DNA from: a virus
Length of the DNA stretch: 42,861 nt
Reading direction: 5' to 3' (one strand)
Virus record (IMG/VR): IMGVR_UViG_3300047319_000952
Coordinates: 1 to 42,861 of that record
This document shows positions 1 to 7,198 of the stretch, piece by piece; the first letter of the stretch is position 1, and the number at the start of each line of letters is the position of its first letter. A program made the position numbers and the translations under genes. The notes beneath the pieces are model-generated. The model had not been told where the DNA came from, ran no database searches, and saw nothing but the letters and a program-made list of their open reading frames with translations.

Positions 1-849
1 ACCAACCCGTTCGACAAGGTGAAGTTCCTCATCCAGTCCACGTTCATGCTCGACAACGTGGACGAGGTCCGGCGCCTCATCCGCACCGTGAGTGACGAGA
101 CGCTGTTCCCTCGCACTCGCACGAGTCGCAAGGTCGTGGACGACGAGGGCGAGCACGTGGACACCATCGTCGAGGAGTCGGGTGGCTGCGCGCTCATCGT
201 GTTCGACACGCTGTCCCGCCTGACCATCGCGAACCAGAACGACAACACGGAGATGGAGCGCGTCTTCGCTAACATCCGCACCATCTGTGAGGTGACGGGC
301 GCGGCCGTGCTGCTGCTGCACCACAACTCCAAGCCCACCGAGTACAACGACGGCGGCGACTGGCGCGGTGCCATGTCGCAGATTGGCGCCCTCGACTCGT
401 GGGTCAACCTGTCGGCACACAAGAGCACGAAGCGGCTGGTCCGGGCGGACTTCAAGAAGTTCCGCGGCATCACGCCCAGCGCGTTCGAGTACAAGATGGG
501 AGTGGACGACGAAGCAACAGCGAAGCTGACGTTCGTCGGTCGCACCGACGGCTTCTTCGGGCAGGACGACCTCAAGGCCGAGATGGAACGGCAGTTCACC
601 GACTGGCGCACTGTGGGTGCGGTCGAGGAAGTGCTGTGGCCGGCGTGGCAGGACAAGTTTCCCGAGCGACTCAAGTTCAAGAAGGCTCTCAAGAATCGGA
701 TGGGCGACCTGTTCCCCGAGAAGCTGGAGCGTCGAGGGCAGCAGCGCACGTACGAGTACAAGGTGAAGGGAACATGCGAAAGCGATTCATCAGCACCCGT
801 GAACTCCGCGCCCTTAGTCGAGCCGGTTGGTTCGATTCCGACGAGGTAG
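1..849 (+). CDS. RepA-like/AAA_25 helicase ATPase, 5' end missing
   Basis: The reading frame is open from base 1, so the gene begins left of the window and its Walker A motif is not visible. What remains shows a RecA-fold ATPase: a Walker B strand ALIVFDTLSR, followed by a VLLLHHNSK strand and a DWRGA sensor-like motif, the order typical of RepA-like (AAA_25) replicative helicases of plasmids and phages. The C-terminal part (about 90 residues) is unassigned. The last 25 residues after KVKG look less protein-like; an overlapping frame from an ATG at 774 reads better there, so the true C-terminus may differ. With the primase at 10792 it would give the phage its own fork helicase. Fold is clear; exact family is inferred. 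Confidence 0.75.
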   Translation, partial: TNPFDKVKFLIQSTFMLDNVDEVRRLIRTVSDETLFPRTRTSRKVVDDEGEHVDTIVEESGGCALIVFDTLSRLTIANQNDNTEMERVFANIRTICEVTGAAVLLLHHNSKPTEYNDGGDWRGAMSQIGALDSWVNLSAHKSTKRLVRADFKKFRGITPSAFEYKMGVDDEATAKLTFVGRTDGFFGQDDLKAEMERQFTDWRTVGAVEEVLWPAWQDKFPERLKFKKALKNRMGDLFPEKLERRGQQRTYEYKVKGTCESDSSAPVNSAPLVEPVGSIPTR

Positions 850-856
850 ACGAACT

Positions 857-1099
857 GTGCCACTCTACACGTACGAGTGTCCGCAAGGACACCAGTGGGA
901 TGAAGTCCGAAGCGCCGACGAAGACTCGCAAGTCTCGGAAGCGCCGTGTCAAACCTGTCTGGAAGCAGTCGATGACGGACCAATCCCCATTCCAGCCGGA
1001 GTCATCCGACAGGGACGGAAGGTTGTCTCCCAAGTCTCGGTGAAGCTGTCGGGCAAGGGCTGGACACCGAAGTTCTACACGAACAGGAAGGGCAAGTGA
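857..1099 (+). CDS. FmdB-like zinc-ribbon small protein
   Basis: An 80-residue protein beginning MPLYTYECPQGHQWDE, the N-terminal signature of FmdB/CxxC-CxxC 'putative regulatory protein' zinc ribbons. The zinc ligands are CPQGH near residue 8 and CQTC near residue 36. It ends in a SGKGWTPKFYTNRK tail like those seen in phage members of the family. I chose the GTG at 857 because it lies just after the upstream stop and gives the family's standard start; the frame is open further upstream. The stop lies one base before the next ATG. The biochemical role of this family in phages is not established. Confidence 0.75.
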   Translation: MPLYTYECPQGHQWDEVRSADEDSQVSEAPCQTCLEAVDDGPIPIPAGVIRQGRKVVSQVSVKLSGKGWTPKFYTNRKGK

Positions 1100-1100
1100 C

Positions 1101-1883
1101 ATGATACGCCGCATCCATCCGATGGAGCGTATCCCACGGGGGTACGGCTTCGCCTACCGTGAGATGGACACAGACTGGTCCTTCGTTGCTCCCATCCCGT
1201 TGAACTTCATCATCGGGTGGGTGTACAACTTCTACTGGCGCGTGCTGGTGCGCGGCGTCCCAACGACGCTCCGCGACATCAAGTACCGCGCTCACACCCG
1301 GGGATGGGACGATGGCTACAAGCAAGGCTGTTCGGACAAGAACCTCGCGTGGCTCGAAGGCTACAACGCGGGCGTCGAAGCGCGCCTCACCGCAATCAAA
1401 GCGGCGGCGGAAGTCGGTGGCGGACGCGGCTTGGGCCGGGATGTCACGTGCCCAACTCCTCGCGTGCTTGGACCCGGAGATGGGAATCGAGAGGGTGCTG
1501 GAACTCTCGACGGCTACACGCTCCACGTTGATACGGCTTATCAAGGCGGAGATTCGCCGATACGCGCGAGCGGCGGAGCGGTGGAAGTGCCCGAGGGGAC
1601 ATGTGAAGGGCGACCCGGAGTGTGGGCTGATGTGCAGCCTGACGACCATCGACCCGATGCCGGAGTTGTTCCTGCCGACGGCAACGAAGACAGCGTCAAC
1701 GCACAAGTACCACGAGTGGATGGACAAACAGACGCCAGCGGAAGACCGGCTGTCACCGATAGGGATGGTAGACCCGTACGAGTCGTCGCTTGGGGGTGCA
1801 TCCCGACCGACCTCGGAGATTTCTGGTACCCCATCGCCGAGCAACGGAAAGGACTCTACGACCGCCGCTCCATCCGCCTGTGA
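1101..1883 (+). CDS. Hypothetical protein; only the first ~110 codons look coding
   Basis: The open frame encodes 260 residues. Residues 1-110 look genuine: aromatic-rich, with a hydrophobic stretch (PLNFIIGWVYNFYWRVLV, about residues 33-50) that could be a membrane anchor, then a helical segment containing WDDGYKQG and YNAGVEA. From about 1425 to 1790 the composition becomes Gly/Asp/Arg-rich and the better coding signal moves to the frame of the next entry. The last 30 codons (CIPTDLGDFWYPIAEQ region) look coding again, but more likely belong to the next gene across a frameshift. I do not recognise a family. The end coordinate should be treated as doubtful. Confidence 0.5.
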   Translation: MIRRIHPMERIPRGYGFAYREMDTDWSFVAPIPLNFIIGWVYNFYWRVLVRGVPTTLRDIKYRAHTRGWDDGYKQGCSDKNLAWLEGYNAGVEARLTAIKAAAEVGGGRGLGRDVTCPTPRVLGPGDGNREGAGTLDGYTLHVDTAYQGGDSPIRASGGAVEVPEGTCEGRPGVWADVQPDDHRPDAGVVPADGNEDSVNAQVPRVDGQTDASGRPAVTDRDGRPVRVVAWGCIPTDLGDFWYPIAEQRKGLYDRRSIRL

Positions 1884-2199
1884 CTTCATCGTAGAAACGT
1901 ATCGCCAAAATGACATGGGTGACTTGCATCGCCTGATGACGACACACATCGCAACCGACTACATGAACTGGGCGGCATTCGCGGAAAACTATCGCAAGTT
2001 GTGTCTTCAGTTCGAGGAGCCGAAGCGGAAGCGCGGCTGGTGGCCCGACTCGTGGGGCTGGTGGTGGCGCATTCCGTACGGCTGGTGGCTCACCCTCGTG
2101 CGGTGGTTCGATGAGTATAGCGAGGCGAACTATCAGATGGTCAAGGCGGAGTGCGAAGCCAAAAACGCTCTGTTGGAATACGAGAGGACGGGCAAGTGA
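1441..2199 (+). CDS. Hypothetical protein(s), possibly two genes joined by a frameshift
   Basis: The frame is open from 1441 (ATG; an alternative GTG at 1417 has GGAAG upstream) to 2199, 252 residues. Residues 1-115 read as a helical protein with a CPRGH...C...C cluster. Adding one G to the five-G run at 1792-1796 would join this segment to the coding-like end of the other frame, which stops at 1883. In that model a separate 94-residue gene starts at ATG 1915 and ends at 2199: it is extremely Trp-rich (PDSWGWWWRIPYGWW) and may be membrane-associated. I recognise neither part. The stop at 2199 is shared with the GTG start of the next gene (GTGA overlap), which supports the 3' end. Confidence 0.55.
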   Translation: MSRAQLLACLDPEMGIERVLELSTATRSTLIRLIKAEIRRYARAAERWKCPRGHVKGDPECGLMCSLTTIDPMPELFLPTATKTASTHKYHEWMDKQTPAEDRLSPIGMVDPYESSLGGASRPTSEISGTPSPSNGKDSTTAAPSACDFIVETYRQNDMGDLHRLMTTHIATDYMNWAAFAENYRKLCLQFEEPKRKRGWWPDSWGWWWRIPYGWWLTLVRWFDEYSEANYQMVKAECEAKNALLEYERTGK

Positions 2200-2459
2200 A
2201 CGAGCCAGCAATCGAGCGGGTCGCTGCGGCGTGCCCACACTCGAAGTACAAGGACGACCGGCACGAGTGGCACCTCATCATGCACGACGAGTGCCTCATC
2301 GCTTGTCGCGTACCGAAGTACCGGTACTACCTGCGTCGTTGTGAGACGTGCGGTCTCACCATCCTCACGCATGAGTTCGACGGTGAGTCGGGCGGCTACA
2401 ACGAGGGGCCGAAGAAGTCGGCCATCATCCAGCACGCCTTCTACGGGCCGAAGGACTGA
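2196..2459 (+). CDS. Small CxxC protein, hypothetical
   Basis: An 87-residue protein. The GTG start overlaps the previous stop as GTGA, and its stop overlaps the next ATG (TGATG), so it is translationally coupled on both sides. It has CPHS near residue 12 and CETC near residue 51, possible metal ligands, and a conserved-looking HEWHLIMHDE segment. No family is recognised. It is one of several small Cys-pair proteins in this transcription unit. Confidence 0.7.
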   Translation: MNEPAIERVAAACPHSKYKDDRHEWHLIMHDECLIACRVPKYRYYLRRCETCGLTILTHEFDGESGGYNEGPKKSAIIQHAFYGPKD

Positions 2460-2716
2460 TGAATCCGACCATCCTGAGCCCGTGGTTCGTTGTCATTCGC
2501 TACGACAACGTCTACGCCGAGAACTCGAACGGGCAGCAGATTGCGTGGATACCTCAGTGGTACACCTCGCAGAACGGTGATGAACCACCGTGGTCGAAGG
2601 ACCGGAAGCACGCCATGATATTCAACTCGCTCCACTCGGCCCATCGTGTCGCGCAAGGGTGCGGTGGCTACGTCGTGGCCGTGTGTGACGAGGAGGACCA
2701 TGCCGAATACCGATGA
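2459..2716 (+). CDS. Hypothetical protein
   Basis: An 85-residue protein starting MNPTILSPWFVVIRYDN, an alternating polar/hydrophobic strand pattern suggesting a small alpha/beta fold. The start ATG overlaps the upstream stop. The 3' end overlaps the next gene by 17 bases, and the strong GAGGAGG ribosome-binding site of that next gene lies inside this coding region. No recognisable motif; function unknown. Confidence 0.7.
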   Translation: MNPTILSPWFVVIRYDNVYAENSNGQQIAWIPQWYTSQNGDEPPWSKDRKHAMIFNSLHSAHRVAQGCGGYVVAVCDEEDHAEYR

Positions 2717-3170
2717 CGGTCCTACGCCCAACGAGGCGTACGCACGTCTACGCCGGATGTTCGAGGGACACTTCACACCATACAAGCACAACGTACACAT
2801 CCCGTGGACGTACGCGACGGAGCGGATGCTACAGACCCCCGCTGAGAAGCGCACTGTCTACGGAGACTATCACCTCATACAAGGAGTTCTCATGCTCAAG
2901 CCGCACGGCCCGCGCTACCTCGTGAAGCGCATGGACCCGGAGCGCCCCACGTCTTCATCCATCATCATCCCCGACACCATCGACGGCGAGGGCTCGCTGT
3001 TCGCCCTCGTGCTCGCGGTCGGGACGCGCTGCCATGAAGACGTTGAAGTCGCCGACACCGTCGTGCTCCAGAAGTACGTGGGCGCACCGGTGAGCGTGGA
3101 CTTCGACGGCGAACACCTCGATGCACTCATCGTCATGGAAGACGACATTCTCGGCGTAGTGGAGGACTAA
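2700..3170 (+). CDS. GroES-like co-chaperonin with N-terminal extension
   Basis: Residues 65-156 match the GroES/Cpn10 fold: YLVKRMDPERP, the mobile-loop/IIIPDT segment, VADTVVLQKYVGAPVSVD and the C-terminal EDDILGVVE signature. Co-chaperonins cap GroEL, and phage versions (T4 gp31 is the classic case) adapt host GroEL to fold the capsid protein. The full frame from ATG 2700, which has a strong GAGGAGG ribosome-binding site, gives 156 residues, about 60 more than a normal GroES. The extension (residues 1-64) has no recognised domain. A second in-frame ATG at 2892, preceded by AAGGAG, would give a standard-length 92-residue GroES. Either or both products may be made. The stop overlaps the next start (TAATG). 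Confidence 0.85.
   Translation: MPNTDDGPTPNEAYARLRRMFEGHFTPYKHNVHIPWTYATERMLQTPAEKRTVYGDYHLIQGVLMLKPHGPRYLVKRMDPERPTSSSIIIPDTIDGEGSLFALVLAVGTRCHEDVEVADTVVLQKYVGAPVSVDFDGEHLDALIVMEDDILGVVED
2881..2886 (+). promoter_or_regulatory. Internal ribosome-binding site for short GroES form
   Basis: A perfect AAGGAG lies five bases upstream of ATG 2892, in frame within the extended GroES gene. It decides whether a 92-residue canonical GroES is produced in addition to, or instead of, the 156-residue form. Spacing is optimal for bacterial initiation. Confidence 0.65.
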
Positions 3171-3394
3171 TGAAGTCATTCTTCGTCATCATCGGCGTGC
3201 CGCTTCTTCTGGCCCTCGTGTCCGTGCTCATCCTCGTCTGCTACGGCATCGGTGGCATCGTGTTCTCGTGGTTCTGGAACTGGCTTGCGCCCGTAGTCGT
3301 AGCCACCGCACCACACCTCTCCGCGAATGGCGGCTTCGCCCTCGGCGTGTTGGTCGGTGCGTTCCAGTGGTTGCTCGCGAAGCGTGGCAAATGA
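3170..3394 (+). CDS. Small membrane protein, two transmembrane segments
   Basis: A 74-residue protein. Residues 4-36 form a long hydrophobic segment (VIIGVPLLLALVSVLILVCY and onwards), with a second at about 54-70, and a basic LLAKRGK tail. This is an inner-membrane protein with a short loop. It overlaps its neighbours by one and four bases. It could be holin-like by size and topology, but it is far from the endolysin gene and a holin candidate exists elsewhere (20346-20756), so I leave the function open. Confidence 0.7.
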   Translation: MKSFFVIIGVPLLLALVSVLILVCYGIGGIVFSWFWNWLAPVVVATAPHLSANGGFALGVLVGAFQWLLAKRGK

Positions 3395-3576
3395 CAAAAC
3401 GACCGAACTTCCACTCCGTGTGCATCTACTGGCACTGGCGCCTTGGACGATTCTCGTTCATGGTCTGGTGGCAGGGGAAGTTCCACTGGAACAAGTTCTT
3501 CTTCCGGCGTAGCGACGGCGGCTGGGTGTTGCACCCGCTGCCGGACGTGTCGCTGGTGTGGGAAGGAAAGGACTGA
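3391..3576 (+). CDS. Trp/Phe-rich small hypothetical protein
   Basis: A 61-residue protein whose ATG overlaps the upstream stop (ATGA). It is rich in aromatic and basic residues (WHWRLGRFSFMVWWQGKFHW). No signal peptide or family is recognised. It ends three bases before the nucleotidyltransferase start and carries that gene's GGAAAGG ribosome-binding site in its last codons. Confidence 0.65.
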   Translation: MTKRPNFHSVCIYWHWRLGRFSFMVWWQGKFHWNKFFFRRSDGGWVLHPLPDVSLVWEGKD

Positions 3577-3578
3577 GT

Positions 3579-4292
3579 ATGTTGAACATCGTCATCCCGA
3601 TGTGCGGGAACGGTCAGCGATTCAAGGATGCCGGCTATGAGGACCCGAAGCCGTGGATGCCCGCGCGGGGCAAGTCCATGATTCAGGCGGTCGTGGACAA
3701 CCTGTCCGGGTTCGTCGCGAATGAGGACGCGCGCTTCATCCTCATCACGCAGAACGGACTCACCGGAGACATCGACTTCGGTCCTCACGGGCACAAGGTG
3801 CTCGCCGTGGGTTCGACCGAGGGCGCTGTTGCAACTTTGCTGCACGCTAGTCTTCATGTGCTCACGAGTGAGGGGCTACTCATTGCGAACTGCGACCAGA
3901 TTGTGGACCTTGAGCCTAACGAGTGGGCGATGCCCCTCGGCATGGATGGCTCGCTGCTCACCTTCTGCGAGCCCTCGCGGAGCCGGGCGTGGTCGTACGT
4001 GGTGAAGTCCTCGAATGGTCACATCGCACGCATTGTCGAGAAGAAGCCCATCTCGTCCGAGGCGTGTGTCGGCATCTACTACTTCCGCCACTCTCACACC
4101 TTCATGGACACCGCGCTCAGAGTGGTGCAAGAGGAACGGCCGGCAGTGAACGGCGAATACTATACGTCACAAGTCATCCAGCGCATGGTGGATGAACGTG
4201 TGGACCTCGGCACGTTCGAGGTGGAGCGCGCCCGTGTGCACATGATTGGCACGCCCGAGCTACTGCGGAGCTACAATGACTGTGCTTTTTGA
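3579..4292 (+). CDS. Sugar-phosphate nucleotidyltransferase-like protein
   Basis: A 237-residue protein of the NTP_transferase fold. The N-terminal strand and nucleotide-binding loop read IVIPMCGNGQRF, followed by PKPWMPARGKSMIQ, the equivalent of the PKP/K substrate loop. A strand with the metal-binding Asp follows (LLIANCDQIVD), then IARIVEKKP and a VGIYYFR strand. Known members transfer NMP to sugar 1-phosphates, giving activated NDP-sugars for glycosyltransferases. It opens a run of sugar-related genes and overlaps the HAD phosphatase by 17 bases, so the two are probably made together. Which sugar is activated cannot be told. The start at 3579 (after GGAAAGG) is preferred over an in-frame upstream start. 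Confidence 0.8.
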   Translation: MLNIVIPMCGNGQRFKDAGYEDPKPWMPARGKSMIQAVVDNLSGFVANEDARFILITQNGLTGDIDFGPHGHKVLAVGSTEGAVATLLHASLHVLTSEGLLIANCDQIVDLEPNEWAMPLGMDGSLLTFCEPSRSRAWSYVVKSSNGHIARIVEKKPISSEACVGIYYFRHSHTFMDTALRVVQEERPAVNGEYYTSQVIQRMVDERVDLGTFEVERARVHMIGTPELLRSYNDCAF

Positions 4293-4869
4293 CCTCGACG
4301 GCGTCCTGTTCGAGAGCCGGGACATGCACTTCCGCACGCTGAATCAGGCGCTCGCGGAGCGCAACCTCCCGACCATCTCGGCCTACGACCACAGTCAGAC
4401 GTACAATGGGCGCCCGACGGCCGAGAAGTTACGGCTGCTGGGCATCCCCATTGCGGAGCAGGTTGCCGTGCGCGAGCGCAAGCAGGTGCTCACGCTCGAA
4501 TGGGTGTCGAAGCTGACGACGGATAGCCGACTGGTCGGCCTTTTCTCCGACCTCAAACGGCGTGACCACCTCATCGGCGTGTGCTCGAACTCGGTGCGTG
4601 CGACGACGGAGTCGGCTCTCAGGGCGCTGGGTCTTCGAGGGTTCTGCAACATCGTCCTCTCGAATCAGGACGTGGAGCGTCCGAAGCCACACCCGGAAAT
4701 CTACTGGCGGGCTATCATGGCCCTCGGCGCATGGCCTCGCGAGACGGTCATCGTTGAGGACAGCCTCGTGGGCCTTGCCGCGGCGGGCTATACGGGCGCC
4801 AATATCCTCGAAGTCGAAGGGCCAGAGGACGTTACGCTCGACGCCATCTTCAGGACGTTCGCGTCATGA
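4276..4869 (+). CDS. HAD-superfamily phosphatase/phosphomutase, beta-PGM-like
   Basis: A 197-residue HAD hydrolase with all core motifs: LFDLDGVLFES (nucleophile Asp, DxD), VCSNS (motif II), RPKPHPEIY (motif III Lys) and IVEDSLVGLAAA (motif IV). The helical cap between motifs I and II (about residues 20-85) is the small C1 cap of beta-phosphoglucomutase and related sugar-phosphate phosphatases. Next to a nucleotidyltransferase it probably prepares a sugar phosphate, either by dephosphorylation or by moving the phosphate to C1. Substrate unknown. It overlaps both neighbours (17 and 4 bases). Confidence 0.8.
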   Translation: MTVLFDLDGVLFESRDMHFRTLNQALAERNLPTISAYDHSQTYNGRPTAEKLRLLGIPIAEQVAVRERKQVLTLEWVSKLTTDSRLVGLFSDLKRRDHLIGVCSNSVRATTESALRALGLRGFCNIVLSNQDVERPKPHPEIYWRAIMALGAWPRETVIVEDSLVGLAAAGYTGANILEVEGPEDVTLDAIFRTFAS

Positions 4870-5081
4870 TTACGGTCTACGTTCCCGAGCCCGTGTTGGA
4901 GAAGATGCTCGCACAGTGGGAACCCGCAGCCAGAGCACAGATGCCGTGCTACCGCTTCGCCAAGTGCTGGGGCTGCGGACGCACGCTGTTCTTCGGCATG
5001 TGGCACATCTTCTTCCGACGCGACCAGCGCGAAGCACACCTCTGTCGGAAGTGCGGGCGCCCGTACGAGATTCAACTGTGA
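4866..5081 (+). CDS. Zinc-finger-like small protein
   Basis: A 71-residue protein with two Cys pairs, CWGC at about residue 34 and CRKC at about 60, separated by an aromatic FFGMWHIFF stretch. This is a treble-clef/zinc-ribbon-like arrangement. ATGA overlap upstream and GTGA overlap downstream place it inside the sugar operon. No family assigned. Confidence 0.65.
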   Translation: MITVYVPEPVLEKMLAQWEPAARAQMPCYRFAKCWGCGRTLFFGMWHIFFRRDQREAHLCRKCGRPYEIQL

Positions 5082-5808
5082 CCACCACCTACATCTTCCA
5101 CGTCATCGGGACGCTCACGATGGCCCACGTGGCGCTGGCGGCGGAGTCGATGGGGCGGCAGCGGTTTCGGTGGCAGAACCTCGTAGTGCACAACGCGAGC
5201 ACGCTACCACTCCAGCCTATCCTCGACCTGATGCCCGCGGGGCAGTTCGACAAGGTGCAGGTGCTCGACTACAACCCGAAAGACCCACCGACGTGCGCGC
5301 AAGACTGGTTCAAACAGATGCGGTACGTCTGCGGGACCGACCGCTACTTCTCACACAAGGCGGACTTCTATCTCGCCAACGGTGTGTGCGAGGCGTTCGA
5401 CTCGCTGCCCGAGGGCGACTGGTTCGTGCCGTTCCACAAGTACGACATGAAGTCCCGGGCGAGCATCGCGACGCTGCGTGAGTACGCGGCGCTGCCGTGG
5501 GAGGAAGGGCTCAAGCTGTCCACCACGGGCTCGTACCAGAAGCACCTCGGCAAGCTGGCCATCCCGTTCATGCAGACGCAGGGCGTGGACGGCACCATCC
5601 ACGGGTACACCGAAGCTGCGAGGGGCTGTACGCTCCGTCGCTGCTCGAACGCAACACGCGCTGGGGCGTGGCCGAATCGCTCCGCGACATGCAAGAGCAC
5701 ATCCCCTTCATCACCAACGACACGCGGTTCTTCGCCTGCCACATGTGGCACGAGAGCCCGGACCGCACTGACTGGAACAAGAACACTTCGCCGGAGGAAC
5801 GCTTCTAA
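5078..5808 (+). CDS. Putative glycosyltransferase-like protein, frameshifted
   Basis: From GTG 5078 the frame reads as protein to about 5615 (MTTTYIFHVIGTLTMAHVAL...; YFSHKADFYLANG; EGDWFVPFHKYDM). The coding signal then continues in the -1 frame (LYAPSLLERNTRWG to SPEERF) and stops at 5808, overlapping the next ATG. Adding one G to the GGGG run at 5622-5625 restores one reading frame of about 243 residues. The fragment up to the shift resembles proteins of phage glycosyltransferase clusters in size and context, but I see no convincing DxD motif, so the enzymatic call rests mostly on neighbours. The unshifted frame runs on to 5818 in a non-protein-like tail. Confidence 0.55.
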
Positions 5809-6542
5809 TGGCCCATGACCCGGAAGTCCAGAAGTACAGCATGATGCAGAAGGCGTACTACGCGAGCATCCCACCCATCGACTCGTCGATGAAGAACTCG
5901 GTGGTCGGCTGCTTCGACGAGCACGAGCGGTATCCGTACGAGGACTACCTGCTCGACAGGAATCCCGCGCGCAATCTCGCCCTCGACTTCGGCTGCGGTC
6001 CCGGCCGCATGATTCTTCGCATGGCGCCGCTGTTCGGCCGTGTGGATGGCGTGGACATTTCGCCGACGTGCATCGAGACCGCCGAGCGGTGGACTGCGGG
6101 TCTGCTGAACAAACCGAAGCTATACGTCAATGACGGAGTCACGCTTGAGGGCATCCCCTCGGAGACGTACGACTTCGTCTACTCGACCATCGCGTTCCAC
6201 CACATCAACTCGTACGTCATCCGCATGTCGCTGCTGCGCGAGTTCTTCCGCGTGCTGGCGCCGGGCGGGCGCATCTCCATCCAGATGTTCTACACGACGA
6301 CGGGCCGCACGCAATGGGCGCAGCACACGTCATGGCGCGAGAGCAAGCACGACGCCCCCTCGACCAATGGCTACTTTGACGTGCGCATCTCCCCGGACAA
6401 CCTCCCCGAGGTGATGGAGGACTTGAAGGCCATCGGCTTCGAGCAGCCGGAGAGCGTGCTCGCACCCTACCCGCCGCCGCCACACCCGCAAGGGCCGAGC
6501 GAGACGGACTGGATTTTCATCCACGCGGTGAAGCCGTGGTAG
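5808..6542 (+). CDS. Class I SAM-dependent methyltransferase
   Basis: A 244-residue protein with the Methyltransf_11/25 pattern: motif I ALDFGCGPGR (about residue 57), an acidic end of strand 2 in VDGVDISP, the post-II segment YDFVYSTIAFHHI, and a FFRVLAPGGRISIQMF strand. Methyltransferases of this type in glycan clusters often methylate sugar hydroxyls or carboxyls, but small molecules and proteins are equally possible. It sits between two glycosyltransferase-like genes with overlapping ends (one and seven bases), suggesting one pathway. Substrate not determined. Confidence 0.85.
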   Translation: MAHDPEVQKYSMMQKAYYASIPPIDSSMKNSVVGCFDEHERYPYEDYLLDRNPARNLALDFGCGPGRMILRMAPLFGRVDGVDISPTCIETAERWTAGLLNKPKLYVNDGVTLEGIPSETYDFVYSTIAFHHINSYVIRMSLLREFFRVLAPGGRISIQMFYTTTGRTQWAQHTSWRESKHDAPSTNGYFDVRISPDNLPEVMEDLKAIGFEQPESVLAPYPPPPHPQGPSETDWIFIHAVKPW

Positions 6543-7198
6543 ACCGGCTGCTCGTCGTAGCGACGAACAACGGGGACGACCGGGTTCGGCAGATTGTCGC
6601 TGCGACGGACACGCCGATTCTGGTGGTGGACACCAACCTCGAACGCGGTCCGCGCCCGGACGACATCCTCGACAAGCCGCACGTCGTGGGCTGGCTCCAG
6701 ACGCCGTACGGTGGGTACGACACGGGCGCTTACCTGTGGGCGTACTTCAACGTCGAAGCCGCGGAATACATGTTCATGCAGGACTCGTGCCTGCCGCGGT
6801 CCCGGGACTTCGTGGACACGTTCCACGACTACATGCCGGGGCCGATGGGCGTCGTGGCGTGGAACCTATTCTCGTTGACCATCTGGGATTCACCAGAGCA
6901 GCGCACCGCTGTGGACTTCACGATGGGTCAGGGCGCACCGTGGCCCGACAAGGGAATCTTCGGTCCCATCTTCTACACGTCGCGACTCGCGCTCGACCGA
7001 CTCGCTCGCAAGCGTCTGCTCCCGCCGTACGCGCTGCACAAGCAGGGCGCGCAGGGCATGGAGAGGGCATGGGCAATCGGGTTCCACCGCGCGGGCATCC
7101 CCGTCCGAGGGCTCACCGACACACACGAGCCTGACCGCGCGGCGATGGCAGCAGGTAGGCTCCCACTTCTCACGAAGTCGTTCGGAGGGCGTGCATGA
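6536..7198 (+). CDS. Glycosyltransferase-like protein
   Basis: A 220-residue protein from GTG 6536. The N-terminal LLVVATNNGDDRVRQIV and ILVVDTN strands and the segment GGYDTGAYLWAYFN followed by YMFMQDSCLP resemble GT-A-fold proteins, where an acidic pair after a hydrophobic strand binds the metal-nucleotide. Only QDS is present rather than a clean DxD. It is shorter than most GT2 enzymes. The position between the methyltransferase and a clear GT2 gene, with seven- and four-base overlaps, supports a glycan role. Confidence 0.6.
   Translation: MVDRLLVVATNNGDDRVRQIVAATDTPILVVDTNLERGPRPDDILDKPHVVGWLQTPYGGYDTGAYLWAYFNVEAAEYMFMQDSCLPRSRDFVDTFHDYMPGPMGVVAWNLFSLTIWDSPEQRTAVDFTMGQGAPWPDKGIFGPIFYTSRLALDRLARKRLLPPYALHKQGAQGMERAWAIGFHRAGIPVRGLTDTHEPDRAAMAAGRLPLLTKSFGGRA

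Noticed and set aside
774-1043. Open frame from ATG 774 (MRKRFISTRELRALS...) overlapping the helicase end and the FmdB-like gene
   Set aside because: The first 28 codons look coding, but beyond 857 the frame is a shadow of the clear FmdB-like zinc ribbon. It may instead be the true C-terminus of the helicase after a missing base; not firm enough to list.
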